64,000 bases of DNA from positions 1 through 64,000 of the IMG/VR virus record IMGVR_UViG_3300044761_000059. One strand, 5' to 3'. The translations under genes and the position numbers were made by a program. Every line of letters starts with the position of its first letter. The first letter of the stretch is position 1. Positions 49,846 through 57,545 of this stretch are shown in pieces. Source of the stretch: a virus. The notes below the pieces were generated by a model. It ran no database searches. It saw only the letters and a list, made by a program, of their open reading frames with translations, and was not told the origin of the DNA.

Positions 49846-50045
49846 TCCCCTCTCAGCGCCATGAGGACCTGGTTGTGGCCGATCCCCTCCTCGACGACGA
49901 GGGCCTCGAAGGCCTCCTCCCCGTAGGCGGGGGCGTGCCCGTGGCGCTCCCGCTCCATGTTCGCCGCGACCATGCCGAAGGCCCGGATCAGGGCCCGGGA
50001 GACGGCGGCGTGGACGAAGGCAGCGCGGCCGGCTTCGGTCTCCAT
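49842..50045 (-). CDS. Small hypothetical protein
   Basis: A 67-residue helical protein (ALIRAFGMVAANMERERHG). ATG overlaps the upstream frame's TGA as TGATG, and its stop overlaps the ATPase start as ATGA. Lies between ParB and ATPase genes. Not recognised. Confidence 0.6.
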   Translation of the reverse strand: METEAGRAAFVHAAVSRALIRAFGMVAANMERERHGHAPAYGEEAFEALVVEEGIGHNQVLMALRGE

Positions 50046-51579
50046 CACTTCTTCCCCTTCTTGGCGGCCTTCTTCGGCTTGGCCGGCTCGCGCTGGAGGG
50101 CGGCCGTATCGATCCGGTTACCGCTTCGCCAGCGCCAGGACGTCCTTCTTCCGGTCGTCGTAGCCGCCGATGTCCAGCACCCGGACGAGGCTGAGCTCGA
50201 CGAGGATCCGGCCCGAGCTCGGCCGGCGCCATCTCGCCGAGCTTCTTCTGGGCGATCTGCAGGTGATCCTGGGACCCCGCCGGCCGGCCCTTCTCCGGGA
50301 TCCAGCCGTGCCGCCGCATCACGCGGACGCGGTTTTCATGCCAGACCTCCTGCATGTAGGCGGGCGCCACGCGCGAGAGCTCAGCCAGCCCGAGCGTCGG
50401 CGGGACCTTGGCCAGGACCGCGTCCAGAAGCCGGCCCCGGTGCGCGAGCTCCGCCCGGTGCCGGCGGTGGGCCTCCTTCTGGCGGGCCTTCTCCCGGGGG
50501 TTGGGGCCAGGGATCCGGGACATCCCGTGGCCGTGGACCTTACAGCTGGGCTCGGCGCAGATCTTCACCACCTGTCCTCGGCCCTGGCCGCCCACCACCA
50601 GGCCGGCCTTCGCGTGGGCGCAGCCCTTGCCCTTGGCCTCCGTCCACCGCTGCGGGTCCAAGGGCCCCTTCGGGTCCCGCCGGCCGGTGTACTCCCGGGA
50701 GATCTCCACGAAGGCGGTGCCCTTCGCCTTGAGGCCCGCCCGGGCCCGGGCGAGGTGGGCGTCGATCTTCTGGCCGAAGCAGGCCCGGTCGGTGCAGGTG
50801 TCCTTCTTGGCGATGTCGGGGAAGAGGTCCGGGACGAAGCCGGTCCGCTTCGGGCAGGTCGTGCAGGGGCCGGCCGCCGGCACCAGGGTGGCGTCGTCCT
50901 TCTTCCAGGGGGCGGCCGCCAGGTCCAGGTGGACGTTCTCGGCGATCCAGATCCCGAGCTCCCGGACGGTGACGAGGGCCTTCGCCTGCCCCCGGGGCTT
51001 GCGCCACCGCCCTTCCCCCTCGAAGCACTCCTCCAGGGCCTCCTTCTGGTACTTCGGCTGGAGGCGCGCGATCTGGACGGCGTGCCCCTCCGTGATCGTG
51101 TCGGCCCCGAAGGCCTCGGCCGCCTCGGGGACCAGGTCCGCGAGCTTCAGCTTCTGGTAGACGTAGCTCGCCGACTTCTTGACCTTGTCCGCGATCGCGG
51201 GGACGTCGTAGCCGGCCTCCTTCATCAGGCGCCGGTACCCGTCCGCCTCGTCCAGGGGGTGCATGTCCTGGCGGTGGACGTTCTCCACCAGGCCCATCTC
51301 GATGGCCTGCTGGTCCGTGAGCTCCCGCACGCTGCAGGGCACGTCCGGGAGCTTGGCGGCCTTCGCGGCGGCGAGCCGGCGGTGGCCGAACACGACCTCG
51401 AACTTCTTCCCGCCGTCGACCGGCCGGACGAGGAGGGGCTGCAGGACGCCGTGCGTCCGGACGCTGTCGGTCAGCTCCTCGAGGCGCTTGGGGTCCACCT
51501 GGCGGCGGGTGTTGAGCGGGCTCGGGCGCAGGCATTCGACGGGCAGGGGAACGGCGCTGACGGAGACCGCGGTGGCCAT
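50045..51579 (-). CDS. ParB-like protein with two apparent one-base insertions
   Basis: Residues 1-220 are a ParB/Spo0J domain: LNTRRQVDPKRLEELTDSV, GHRRLAAAKAAK (65-76), GLVENVHRQDMHPLDEA (97-112) and the HTH region YDVPAIADKVKKSASYVYQK. A Cys-rich part follows (PCTTCPKRTG, DTCTDRACFG), then helices. Near 50213 the frame must lose one G (GGG to GG) to give GRILVELSLVRVLDIGG, and near 50118 one A to give RYRIDTAALQREPAKPKK and a Lys-rich end at 50045. Only the last stop has the TGATG coupling seen elsewhere, so I extend the gene to it. Confidence 0.75.
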
Positions 51580-51591
51580 GGAGGCACTCCT

Positions 51592-51870
51592 TTACTTCAG
51601 TCCGAGCTTTCCTCGGAGGTTCTGGATCTTCGCCGCCACTTCGGGGTTGAGGCGTTGCCCGGCCGGCGCCTTGAGCAGACGGTCTGCCGCGCCGGCGTCC
51701 TTCGGCCAGCAACACCGGACACAGGTGACGTTCCCGATCCGGTAGTAGTACTCGCCGCACTTCCCGCAGTGGAGCATCCAGGCCGTCTCGCCGCCCTTGC
51801 GGACGACCATCCGGCCGGGGCAGAGGGTTTTGTCTGGGAGCCCATGATGGCAGGGGATGCTCTTGGCCAC
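51592..51870 (-). CDS. Zinc-ribbon protein
   Basis: A 92-residue protein with SIPCHHGL and TLCPGRM at the start, then MLHCGKCGEYYYRIG and VTCVRCCWP, a double Cys site. GTG start, AAGGAGGAGCC upstream. Leads the parB gene by 12 bases. Function unknown. Confidence 0.6.
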   Translation of the reverse strand: MAKSIPCHHGLPDKTLCPGRMVVRKGGETAWMLHCGKCGEYYYRIGNVTCVRCCWPKDAGAADRLLKAPAGQRLNPEVAAKIQNLRGKLGLK

Positions 51871-51884
51871 GTGGGGCTCCTCCT

Positions 51885-52244
51885 TCAGCCCAGCGGGTTG
51901 TCGGCCAGGAACTCGTCCACGGAGTAGTAGACCGGCTGCCCCAGCCGCTGGGCGTTCGCCACGTCCCGGTCGCCCCCGGGGCTGTGCCCGGGCAGCCGGA
52001 TCGTGACGTCGCAGTGCTCCTGCCAGGCCTGGTGTAGGGCTATCCAGCCCTCGTAGGGCCTGGGGGCGACCAGGTGCCAGAGGTGGGTCAGGTGGGGCAG
52101 GTAGGGGACGTGGCCGGCATCCAGGATCCTGGCGGCGGCCTGAATGGCAGCCCGGACGTTCTGCGCCGGGTCGCCATGCGTGTACGGACCGGCGAGAAAG
52201 GCTCGCTTACGGTGGGGGTGTTCGACCCTGCGCTCGCCGCCCAT
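51885..52244 (-). CDS. DUF4406 / nucleoside deoxyribosyltransferase-like protein
   Basis: A 119-residue protein. KRAFLAGPYTHGDPAQNVRA at the start, LHQAWQEHCDVTIRLPGHSP and GGDRDVANAQRLGQPVYY are the usual three blocks, with the LPGHS-x-GG turn near the possible nucleotide-binding site. Family members include nucleoside deoxyribosyltransferase-like folds. Activity not assured. GGAGCTCC upstream. It overlaps the XRE gene by 38 bases. Confidence 0.7.
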   Translation of the reverse strand: MGGERRVEHPHRKRAFLAGPYTHGDPAQNVRAAIQAAARILDAGHVPYLPHLTHLWHLVAPRPYEGWIALHQAWQEHCDVTIRLPGHSPGGDRDVANAQRLGQPVYYSVDEFLADNPLG

Positions 52245-52491
52245 GACGCAGGAGCTCCTTCCAGCGGGGGTGGACCAGCTTGGCCGCGGGGATCCCCGTG
52301 ACGCGCTCCCAAGCGCGGGCGCGCTCGGGGCTGGGGTGGGCCAGGCCACGGAAGACCCGGAAGAGGAAGGCGTAGGTGACGCCGAAGACCCGCTGGCTGT
52401 CGCGCCGGTACTGGAAGCCCGGCTCGCGGTCGATCCAGAGTTGGAGGGGATGCCGGTGAGTGGCGCCGAAGACCCGCCTCGTCTTGGTCAT
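52207..52491 (-). CDS. XRE-type helix-turn-helix regulator
   Basis: A 94-residue protein. The HTH core is SQRVFGVTYAFLFRVFRG (helices 2-3) followed by AHPSPERARAWERVTGIP and AAKL, the usual XRE/Cro-type end. It is the first gene after promoter P1, whose -10 ends only ten bases before the ATG. There is no ribosome site, so a leaderless transcript is possible. A likely regulator of P1 and P2. Confidence 0.75.
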   Translation of the reverse strand: MTKTRRVFGATHRHPLQLWIDREPGFQYRRDSQRVFGVTYAFLFRVFRGLAHPSPERARAWERVTGIPAAKLVHPRWKELLRHGRRAQGRTPPP

Positions 52492-52501
52492 CGGGCTGGA
52501 C

Positions 52502-52528
52502 GTTATACCACCAGTGCAACCCGCGCAA
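52502..52528 (-). promoter_or_regulatory. Promoter P1 with shared operator-like core
   Basis: Minus strand TTGCGC (52528-52523), 15-base spacer, TATAAC (52507-52502). The stretch GGTTGCACTGNNGGTATAAC is also present at P2 (63390). The identical core across spacer and -10 looks like an operator. It drives the XRE gene and, further on, parB. Confidence 0.6.
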
Positions 52529-52530
52529 GC

Positions 52531-52568
52531 AAAAAAAGGGGGGCGCCGGGTCGCCCCGGTCGCCCCCC
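52531..52568 (-). terminator. Intrinsic terminator T1
   Basis: Minus strand hairpin of GGGGGCG/CGCCCCC and CCGGG/CCCGG stems separated by a bulged A, closed by a GCGA tetraloop, followed by CTTTTTTT. It lies directly after the ribbon-helix-helix gene and before P1. A very good rho-independent terminator. Confidence 0.85.
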
Positions 52569-52570
52569 TG

Positions 52571-52750
52571 TTAGGCCGCCTGGTGCTTCCGGCCGGGCCG
52601 CCGCCCCTGCCGGGCAGCCTGCTTGTCCCGCCTGATCTGTTCCTCGACGGCCCGGATGACGTAGCCCTTGATCGTGGTCAGGGCCGCCGCCTTGCGGAGC
52701 TCGTCGTAGAACTCCTGGGGGACGTCGTGCAGATGCAGGTTGTTCGGCAT
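52571..52750 (-). CDS. Ribbon-helix-helix DNA-binding protein
   Basis: A 59-residue protein: strand NLHLHDVP, helix QEFYDELRKAAALT, helix IKGYVIRAVEEQIRRDK and a basic end, the Arc/CopG fold. ATG overlaps the DUF6166-like stop as TGATG. Probably a regulator of the early genes. No toxin gene is beside it. Confidence 0.7.
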   Translation of the reverse strand: MPNNLHLHDVPQEFYDELRKAAALTTIKGYVIRAVEEQIRRDKQAARQGRRPGRKHQAA

Positions 52751-53145
52751 CACTCGCTCCCTCCCCTCTCCCCTTCCTCGAGGGCCGCCAGGTGGGCCAG
52801 GTTCTCCAGGATCTCGCGGCCGGCGTGGGTGGTCCGCCACTGGCCGAACCAGGCCAGGACCGCGCCGTCGGACATCAACCACTCCCGGTCCATCTCGGCG
52901 ACGATCTCCGCCTTGAAGCGCTGGTAGCAGCCGGGGTGGCGGGCGGCCGGCTCGCCCGGCAGGACCGCGATCAGGATCGCGCGGGCCAGCTCGGCGGGCC
53001 CGGAGCCGTGGTAGCCCCAATTGAACCCGGTCGGCGAGTGCCGGGCCTCGTCGGGCTGCAGCGGGGGCAGCGCCAGCACTTGCCCGTCGAACAGGACCAG
53101 GGGGCGGGCCTCCCGCTGGTCGTAGTAGCCGCTGAAGGTTCGCAC
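52750..53145 (-). CDS. DUF6166-like protein
   Basis: A 131-residue protein. HSPTGFNWGYHGSGPAELAR and AILIAVLP are the hallmark of DUF6166 proteins, common in phages and plasmids and of unknown role. It continues with a helical end (TTHAGREILENLAHLAAL). ATG start with AGGAGCGTAACGTG upstream. Confidence 0.75.
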   Translation of the reverse strand: MRTFSGYYDQREARPLVLFDGQVLALPPLQPDEARHSPTGFNWGYHGSGPAELARAILIAVLPGEPAARHPGCYQRFKAEIVAEMDREWLMSDGAVLAWFGQWRTTHAGREILENLAHLAALEEGERGGSE

Positions 53146-53173
53146 GTTACGCTCCTCTCACATGCTACCACGG

Positions 53174-53443
53174 TTACCGTGGCAGCTCAAGTGGCCCGGC
53201 GCCGCCGTTCGGGGGCGCCAGGAACCGGCGCAGCCAGAGGCGTGCCCGGTCCACCAGGCCCAGGCGCAGGACCACCCGGGCGCGCGGGTACATGCCGCGG
53301 ACGACCCGCTCCGCGATCTCGGCCACGTCAAGCCGGCGAGCCATCGTGTCCCGCAGGCCGGCCTCGCGCACGAACACGGGGACGTCGAACGTCAGGATCC
53401 CCTCGGGGTCGCCCGAGAGGTAGGTGGGCAGGCTCCGGTGCAT
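53174..53443 (-). CDS. Hypothetical protein
   Basis: An 89-residue protein. It has EGILTFDVPVFVREAGLRD then DVAEIAERVVRGMYPRARVV, a Rossmann-like alternation without a recognised motif. TGATG overlap with the upstream gene. Confidence 0.55.
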   Translation of the reverse strand: MHRSLPTYLSGDPEGILTFDVPVFVREAGLRDTMARRLDVAEIAERVVRGMYPRARVVLRLGLVDRARLWLRRFLAPPNGGAGPLELPR

Positions 53444-53661
53444 CAGCTCTCCTCCTCGGCCCCGCCCCGGCTGTTGCCGAGGTAGGCCACGGTGATCTGG
53501 ACGACCCGGTGCCGGCGCCCCTTGACGCCGGGCCGGGCCAGGATCTCCCGGAGGGCCCGGGAGACGGCCACGCTCAGGGTCCGCCCCTCCGCGGTCGCCC
53601 GCTGGAAGGAGGCCTTGACCCTGGCCTCGTGGAAGCGGCAGCTGATCGTGTAGCGCCTCAT
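53443..53661 (-). CDS. Small basic protein
   Basis: A 72-residue protein with strands at each end (RRYTISCRFHEARVKASF, RVVQITVAYLGN) and a mid helix (SVAVSRALREILARPG). Overlaps neighbours by TGATG and ATGA. Not recognised. Confidence 0.5.
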   Translation of the reverse strand: MRRYTISCRFHEARVKASFQRATAEGRTLSVAVSRALREILARPGVKGRRHRVVQITVAYLGNSRGGAEEES

Positions 53662-53867
53662 CGGCCCTCCTCGTCCAGGAGCTCCTCCACCGTCATGGCG
53701 TTGTAGCTGAGGATCTCCTCCGCCGTCTCCCCGGTCTCCGCGCCCCACTGTTCGCGCGGGGCGAGCCGGGTGCCGTTCCAGTTGTAGTCGGCCCCGCAGG
53801 TGGGGCAGGTGTTGGTGAACTCGTTACAGTCGAGGTCCTGGCCGCAGCACTGGATGGTCTTGGCCAT
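53658..53867 (-). CDS. Zinc-ribbon protein
   Basis: A 69-residue protein with TIQCCGQDLDCNEF, TCPTCGADYNWNG, and an acidic end. The spacing matches small Cys4 ribbons. Not recognised. Confidence 0.6.
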   Translation of the reverse strand: MAKTIQCCGQDLDCNEFTNTCPTCGADYNWNGTRLAPREQWGAETGETAEEILSYNAMTVEELLDEEGR

Positions 53868-53871
53868 GGGG

Positions 53872-54414
53872 TCACCGCCTCTCCCCGCGGGCGACCGCTT
53901 CGCGCAGCGGCTTCAGCCAGGCCGCGTCAGGCCGGTAGTCGGTCGGCAGGGATTCCAGGTACCCGAGGGCGCCACCGGCCACGGCGAGCAGCTGTCCGGT
54001 CACCGGCTCCGGGATCGGGACCGGCTTCCAGGGGCAGGGCTCGTCGCCGTAGTGGCGGTAAATCCTGGCCCGGTGTTCGGGCCAGACCGCCTCGTACTCG
54101 GTCCCGCCGACCTCGCCATGGACATCCGCGCCGTCCGCGTAGCAACGGCCCTCGAAGACCTTCTGGGCCTGGTTGATGCTCGGCCACACGCGCTTGTCGT
54201 CGTTCAGGTGGGCGTGCTCGGTCACGCCCTGAAGGTCCACCACCTGGCCGGGCGCGTACTTCTTCCAGCACGGTGAGCAGGCGACTCCCTTCAGGAGGCC
54301 GCCGCAGTCAAACCGGAACTCGGCGTCGTACCGCCGGCCTTCGCGGCCGGTGCAGATGTCGCACTCAGCGTGGAACTGGTAGCCCGGGCCGATCGTGACG
54401 ATAGTCGCTTTCAT
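53872..54414 (-). CDS. Zinc-binding protein
   Basis: A 180-residue protein. HAECDICTGREG, FDCGG, VACSPCWKKYAPG give a likely zinc site, followed by a long part without motif. ATG overlaps a 52-residue gene's stop as ATGA. Not recognised. Confidence 0.6.
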   Translation of the reverse strand: MKATIVTIGPGYQFHAECDICTGREGRRYDAEFRFDCGGLLKGVACSPCWKKYAPGQVVDLQGVTEHAHLNDDKRVWPSINQAQKVFEGRCYADGADVHGEVGGTEYEAVWPEHRARIYRHYGDEPCPWKPVPIPEPVTGQLLAVAGGALGYLESLPTDYRPDAAWLKPLREAVARGERR

Positions 54415-54569
54415 GCTCCCTCCCTTTTGTAGGCCGGTCCACGGGGGTACAGCCGCATCAGGATCTTGGCGTGGGTCTCGCATCGGTACTGTCCCTTGGC
54501 CTCGTACAGGGGCCCCCCGCACGGCGCGATCCGGAGGAGGATCCCATCTGGGGCACACTTCTGGGCCAT
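54411..54569 (-). CDS. 52-residue Cys-containing protein
   Basis: Contains AQKCAPDGI, APCGGPL and YRCETHAK. Ribosome site AAAGGAGGTGACCG. The 100 bases upstream, to the DUF932-like gene, hold hairpins and a GAGCCGAAACCCC element that resembles the leader motif found three times further right. Confidence 0.5.
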   Translation of the reverse strand: MAQKCAPDGILLRIAPCGGPLYEAKGQYRCETHAKILMRLYPRGPAYKREGA

Positions 54570-54668
54570 CGGTCACCTCCTTTGTTTTCGCCCTGCCGTC
54601 ATCAGGCCCCGGGAGGGCGCCCCGGGACGACCGGGCGGGGGCGCGGGCCCCCCGCCGGGGTTTCGGCT

Positions 54669-55412
54669 CTAGTTGGCGCTCGCCCGCAGCCCGAACAGGC
54701 GCCCGAGCTCCGTGGTCGCCTCGAAGGCCGGCGCCGGCGCCAAGGCCTTGATCGCCCGGGTGAACGCGTTATGCAGGGCGTACTTGGTCCGGGGCTGGCA
54801 GTCCACCATCTCCGGCGTGGGGCTGAAGTAGTTCCGGTGGACGTCGTCGAAGAGCCGGACCGGCACGATCCCCTCGGCAAAGGCGTCATACGCGAGCTCC
54901 TTCGCCTCGAGGGTGGCCAGCTCCTGCTCCTGGAGCAGGCCGATGCCGTCGACCAGGGCCTTGACATGGATCAGGTACCGCTCGAGCCCGCCGTCGATCT
55001 CCGCCCGCAGGTTCAGGCCCGAGGTGTGCTTCCGGCGGAGGGCGATCAGGTCGCCGCTCAGGACCAGGTTGTCGCACACGAACACCCGCTGGCCCGCCAC
55101 CACGGTGATGGCGAACTGCTGGGCGTTCGACGCCCGGAGCCCCATGGCGACCCCGTGCCCCGGCAGCGTCAGGCCGCCGCCATTCTCGAAGTCCATGGTC
55201 CCGAACAGGAGCGCGCCGCCGTGCTGGACGCCGTACTCCTCCCGGGTCAGCCGGAGCCCGGCGGTCTCGGCACGCCGGGCGATGGTCTCCACCAGCTCAA
55301 TGTGAGGCACCGGCCGGTGGATCGGGCCCAGGACCGCCGGGGCCGGCAGCTGGGCCAGTTCGGCGCGGGTCATCCGGACCGCGCCGCGGTGCAGGACGAG
55401 CTTGCTGTCCAT
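54669..55412 (-). CDS. DUF932-like protein
   Basis: A 247-residue protein with MGLRASNAQQFAITVVAGQR, VFVCDNLVLSGD and RRKHTSGLN in the middle, the DUF932 (phage/plasmid-like) core, and a C-terminal YFSPTPEM and ALHNAFTRAIKAL. Function unknown. The family is widespread in phages and plasmids. GGAGGAGGAGCG upstream of the ATG. Confidence 0.8.
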   Translation of the reverse strand: MDSKLVLHRGAVRMTRAELAQLPAPAVLGPIHRPVPHIELVETIARRAETAGLRLTREEYGVQHGGALLFGTMDFENGGGLTLPGHGVAMGLRASNAQQFAITVVAGQRVFVCDNLVLSGDLIALRRKHTSGLNLRAEIDGGLERYLIHVKALVDGIGLLQEQELATLEAKELAYDAFAEGIVPVRLFDDVHRNYFSPTPEMVDCQPRTKYALHNAFTRAIKALAPAPAFEATTELGRLFGLRASAN

Positions 55413-55432
55413 CGCTCCTCCTCCTCCGCCGC

Positions 55433-55807
55433 CTAGGCGGCTCCCGTCTTTGGGGTGAAGATGCGGCCGAGGCTCACCGTCGCCTGGGGGAACAATTCGG
55501 CGACGCGATCCATCGCCCGCTGGTCCCGGCCCCCGATGTGCCAGTCCCGGATCCCCTCGGTCGCCGGGGCCGTAGGCCCGAGGTACTTCCGCCCGGTCTT
55601 GTAGTTGTAGATGGTCGCCACCGTCGGTTCCGGGAACTCCGCGGTCCCCCCCGGGAACTCGAGGATCCACTCGGCGTCGACCTTGTAGCCGTCGCCCTTC
55701 AGGGGCTCGCCGAGCGTGGCCACGAGGTCGGCGTAGCCGATGTCCAGGTAGGCCAGGAAGCCGGTCCCCGTGGCCCGCGCGGGTTCCTGCAGCACCTTGA
55801 ACTCCAT
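55433..55807 (-). CDS. Hypothetical protein behind leader element B
   Basis: A 124-residue protein with GTGFLAYLDIGYADLVATLG, EWILEFPGGTAEF, TIYNYKTGRKYLG and RDWHIGGRDQRAMD. Not recognised. Its ribosome site lies at the end of leader element copy B. Confidence 0.6.
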   Translation of the reverse strand: MEFKVLQEPARATGTGFLAYLDIGYADLVATLGEPLKGDGYKVDAEWILEFPGGTAEFPEPTVATIYNYKTGRKYLGPTAPATEGIRDWHIGGRDQRAMDRVAELFPQATVSLGRIFTPKTGAA

Positions 55808-55885
55808 GGGTCTCCTCCTTGTGCCCCGCCTTGCCACGGGGCTTGGGGTTTACGCCCCGGGGATCCCCGGGGTGGCTCGCCTTAG
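55808..55885 (-). promoter_or_regulatory. Leader RNA element, copy B
   Basis: On the minus strand, from the upstream stop: TAAGGCGAGCCAC, a CCCGGGGATCCCCGGG hairpin, GTAAACCCC, then the stem GCCCC/GGGGC around the loop GTGGCAAGGC, then AAGGAGG and the ATG. It shares order and loop with copies A and C, while the stem bases differ. Confidence 0.6.
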
Positions 55886-56124
55886 TCGTCCTCGGGCTCA
55901 TCCGCCCCGTCAGCCTCCTGGGACTGGACGATGGTCACCTGGAACTCGGCCCCGTTCTGGAGCCGGACCACCAGGCCGCGGTTGTTGGTCAGAACCCCGG
56001 CGTCCTCGAAGGTGCTGATCCCGGCGTCGCTCAGTTCTTCGCCCGCGATCCGATCCTGGCTGGACGATGCCGCGACCGCCTCCAGGACCTCCTGCAGGGT
56101 CCGTTCGAACTTGCGCTCGTTCAT
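55882..56124 (-). CDS. Small acidic protein
   Basis: An 80-residue protein, helical start (FERTLQEVLEAVAASSSQD), acidic strand-rich end. ATG preceded by GTAGGGAGGG. Not recognised. Confidence 0.55.
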   Translation of the reverse strand: MNERKFERTLQEVLEAVAASSSQDRIAGEELSDAGISTFEDAGVLTNNRGLVVRLQNGAEFQVTIVQSQEADGADEPEDD

Positions 56125-56134
56125 CGTTCCCTCC

Positions 56135-56524
56135 CTACCCGACCTGGGTCAGCCGGCCGCAGGCCGGGTGGTACCAGCCGTGGCGCCGACGCTGCTCGAG
56201 GCTCGGCTGGAGCCGCTGCGCGACCAGGGTGCGAAGCCCCGTGAAGTCGAAGTACCGCTGCTTGACGTCCGGGGCGCCCTTCGGGATCTGGCAGCCGCAC
56301 CACTTGTCGTCGACGTACTGGTAGGAATCGTCGAACCTGGCGAAGGTCCCGAACAGGGCATCGCACGCTAGGCAATTGTGCAGCTGGTCGCCTGGGCTCC
56401 AGGCGCCCAGCCGGGAATGAATCGCTTTCACCCGGTAGCTGCTGCACGCCGGGCACTTCGGCCGGAGATCCTCGTCCACGTAGGTCAGGTGGACCGCCGC
56501 GACGGCCATGCTTCTCGTGCTCAT
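56135..56524 (-). CDS. Cys-rich protein
   Basis: A 129-residue protein with RPKCPACSSY, LHNCLACDAL, KWCGCQIPKG and HPACGRL, likely two zinc sites. ATG overlaps the upstream gene's stop as ATGA. Not recognised. Confidence 0.6.
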   Translation of the reverse strand: MSTRSMAVAAVHLTYVDEDLRPKCPACSSYRVKAIHSRLGAWSPGDQLHNCLACDALFGTFARFDDSYQYVDDKWCGCQIPKGAPDVKQRYFDFTGLRTLVAQRLQPSLEQRRRHGWYHPACGRLTQVG

Positions 56525-56802
56525 GACTCGGCCTCCTTGATCGCCGCCCGCAGGGCCGGCTCATAGACGTCCCCGCGCCAGGAGTTTTCGCCGAAGGCAA
56601 CGGTGGCTTCCTGGCCGAGGCCAGCCAGCTTGTTCACCGACAGGACCGCCACTTGGCCGGCCTGCTGGAAGACGATCCCGAGCATCACGCCCGGGCACTC
56701 CGCCGGATCCGCGAACCGCACCGCGTAGAAGGGCGCGCCGCCGACGCCGTTCCGGTGGTGCGCCACCTCGTAGATTCTGAGGTCGCGTAGCATCTTGGCC
56801 AT
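56521..56802 (-). CDS. Hypothetical protein
   Basis: A 93-residue protein with alternating strands (FYAVRFADPAECPGVMLG, VAVLSVNKLAGLG) and a helical end. GGAGGAGACCC upstream. Not recognised. Confidence 0.55.
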   Translation of the reverse strand: MAKMLRDLRIYEVAHHRNGVGGAPFYAVRFADPAECPGVMLGIVFQQAGQVAVLSVNKLAGLGQEATVAFGENSWRGDVYEPALRAAIKEAES

Positions 56803-56814
56803 GGGTCTCCTCCT

Positions 56815-57075
56815 TTATGCCGGTATCGGCAGGTGTGCGAGCAGGTGTACGTGCTTTCCGTGCCGCTGGGCTTCGGCCTCGCTCCGGAGGAGTTCCTCGA
56901 AGCGGCGTGGGCCGATCCACATCCGGTCGAAGGTTTTGTTGACCGGGTTGTACCACTCGATCTCGACGACGCCGCGCACCGTGTCCTGGCCGGCCACCTT
57001 GAACTCGCTGTCGGCGACGATCTTGACCACCTTGTGCCAGCCGGCGATCGCCAGCCGGGCTTCGCTCTTGAGCAT
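56815..57075 (-). CDS. Hypothetical protein
   Basis: An 86-residue protein with VVKIVADSEFKVAGQDTVRG and VVEIEWYNP, then a helical end rich in His/Arg. AAAGGAGAACG upstream of the ATG. Not recognised. Confidence 0.55.
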   Translation of the reverse strand: MLKSEARLAIAGWHKVVKIVADSEFKVAGQDTVRGVVEIEWYNPVNKTFDRMWIGPRRFEELLRSEAEAQRHGKHVHLLAHLPIPA

Positions 57076-57086
57076 GCCGTTCTCCT

Positions 57087-57308
57087 TTAGCGGGTGAAGC
57101 CCCCGCGGTAGCGCCCGTTCACCACCACCTCGTACTGGGCGCCCTTGGGAATGTTGGTTGTCGCCATCGAGGTGGCCACGCGCAGGGTCCCGCAGTGGCT
57201 CGAGCCGAACCCGCCGCCCTGGGGGTTTCGCGTGAAGAAGTGCCAGGTCGCCCGGTGCTTCTCGAGGGTGACCACCCATCCATCCGTCTTGTAGACCACC
57301 GTGCCCAT
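57087..57308 (-). CDS. Hypothetical protein behind leader element A
   Basis: A 73-residue protein with GWVVTLEKHRATWHFFT and GSSHCGTLRVATSMATTN, short strands typical of a small barrel. Its ribosome site GGAGGAGG sits at the end of leader element copy A. Not recognised. Confidence 0.6.
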   Translation of the reverse strand: MGTVVYKTDGWVVTLEKHRATWHFFTRNPQGGGFGSSHCGTLRVATSMATTNIPKGAQYEVVVNGRYRGGFTR

Positions 57309-57385
57309 CGTTCCTCCTCCGTGGGCCGCCTTGCCACGGCCCGTGGGGTTTACCGGGCCCCCCGTCGGGGCCCGTGGCTCGCCTA
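57309..57385 (-). promoter_or_regulatory. Leader RNA element, copy A
   Basis: Begins at the stop of the 29-codon gene: TAGGCGAGCCAC, a GGGCCCC/GGGGCCC hairpin, GGTAAACCCC, then stem GGGCC/GGCCC around GTGGCAAGGC, then GGAGGAGG. Same order as copies B and C. Confidence 0.6.
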
Positions 57386-57472
57386 GAAGCTCCGCTTGAC
57401 CGCGTTCTGCAGCTTCAGCCGGGCGATTGTCCGCCCCGGGAACTGCATCAGCGTTCCGTATGTGAGGCTCAT
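57383..57472 (-). CDS. 29-residue basic protein
   Basis: ATG with GAGAAGGAGGATCCG upstream, product MSLTYGTLMQFPGRT and a basic helix (LKLQNAVKR). It lies between leader copies C and A. Small, but the ribosome site is strong. Confidence 0.5.
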   Translation of the reverse strand: MSLTYGTLMQFPGRTIARLKLQNAVKRSF

Positions 57473-57545
57473 CGGATCCTCCTTCTCGGCTGGCCTTGCC
57501 ACCAGCGGCGGGGTTTAAGGGAGGCTCGCGCCCCCCCGGCTCACC
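57473..57545 (-). promoter_or_regulatory. Leader RNA element, copy C
   Basis: On the minus strand AAGGTGAGCC, a G/C hairpin, TTAAACCCC, then stem GCTGG/CCAGC around TGGCAAGG, then AAGGAGG. Its first bases hold the stop of a possible 79-codon frame, as in copies A and B. Confidence 0.55.
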
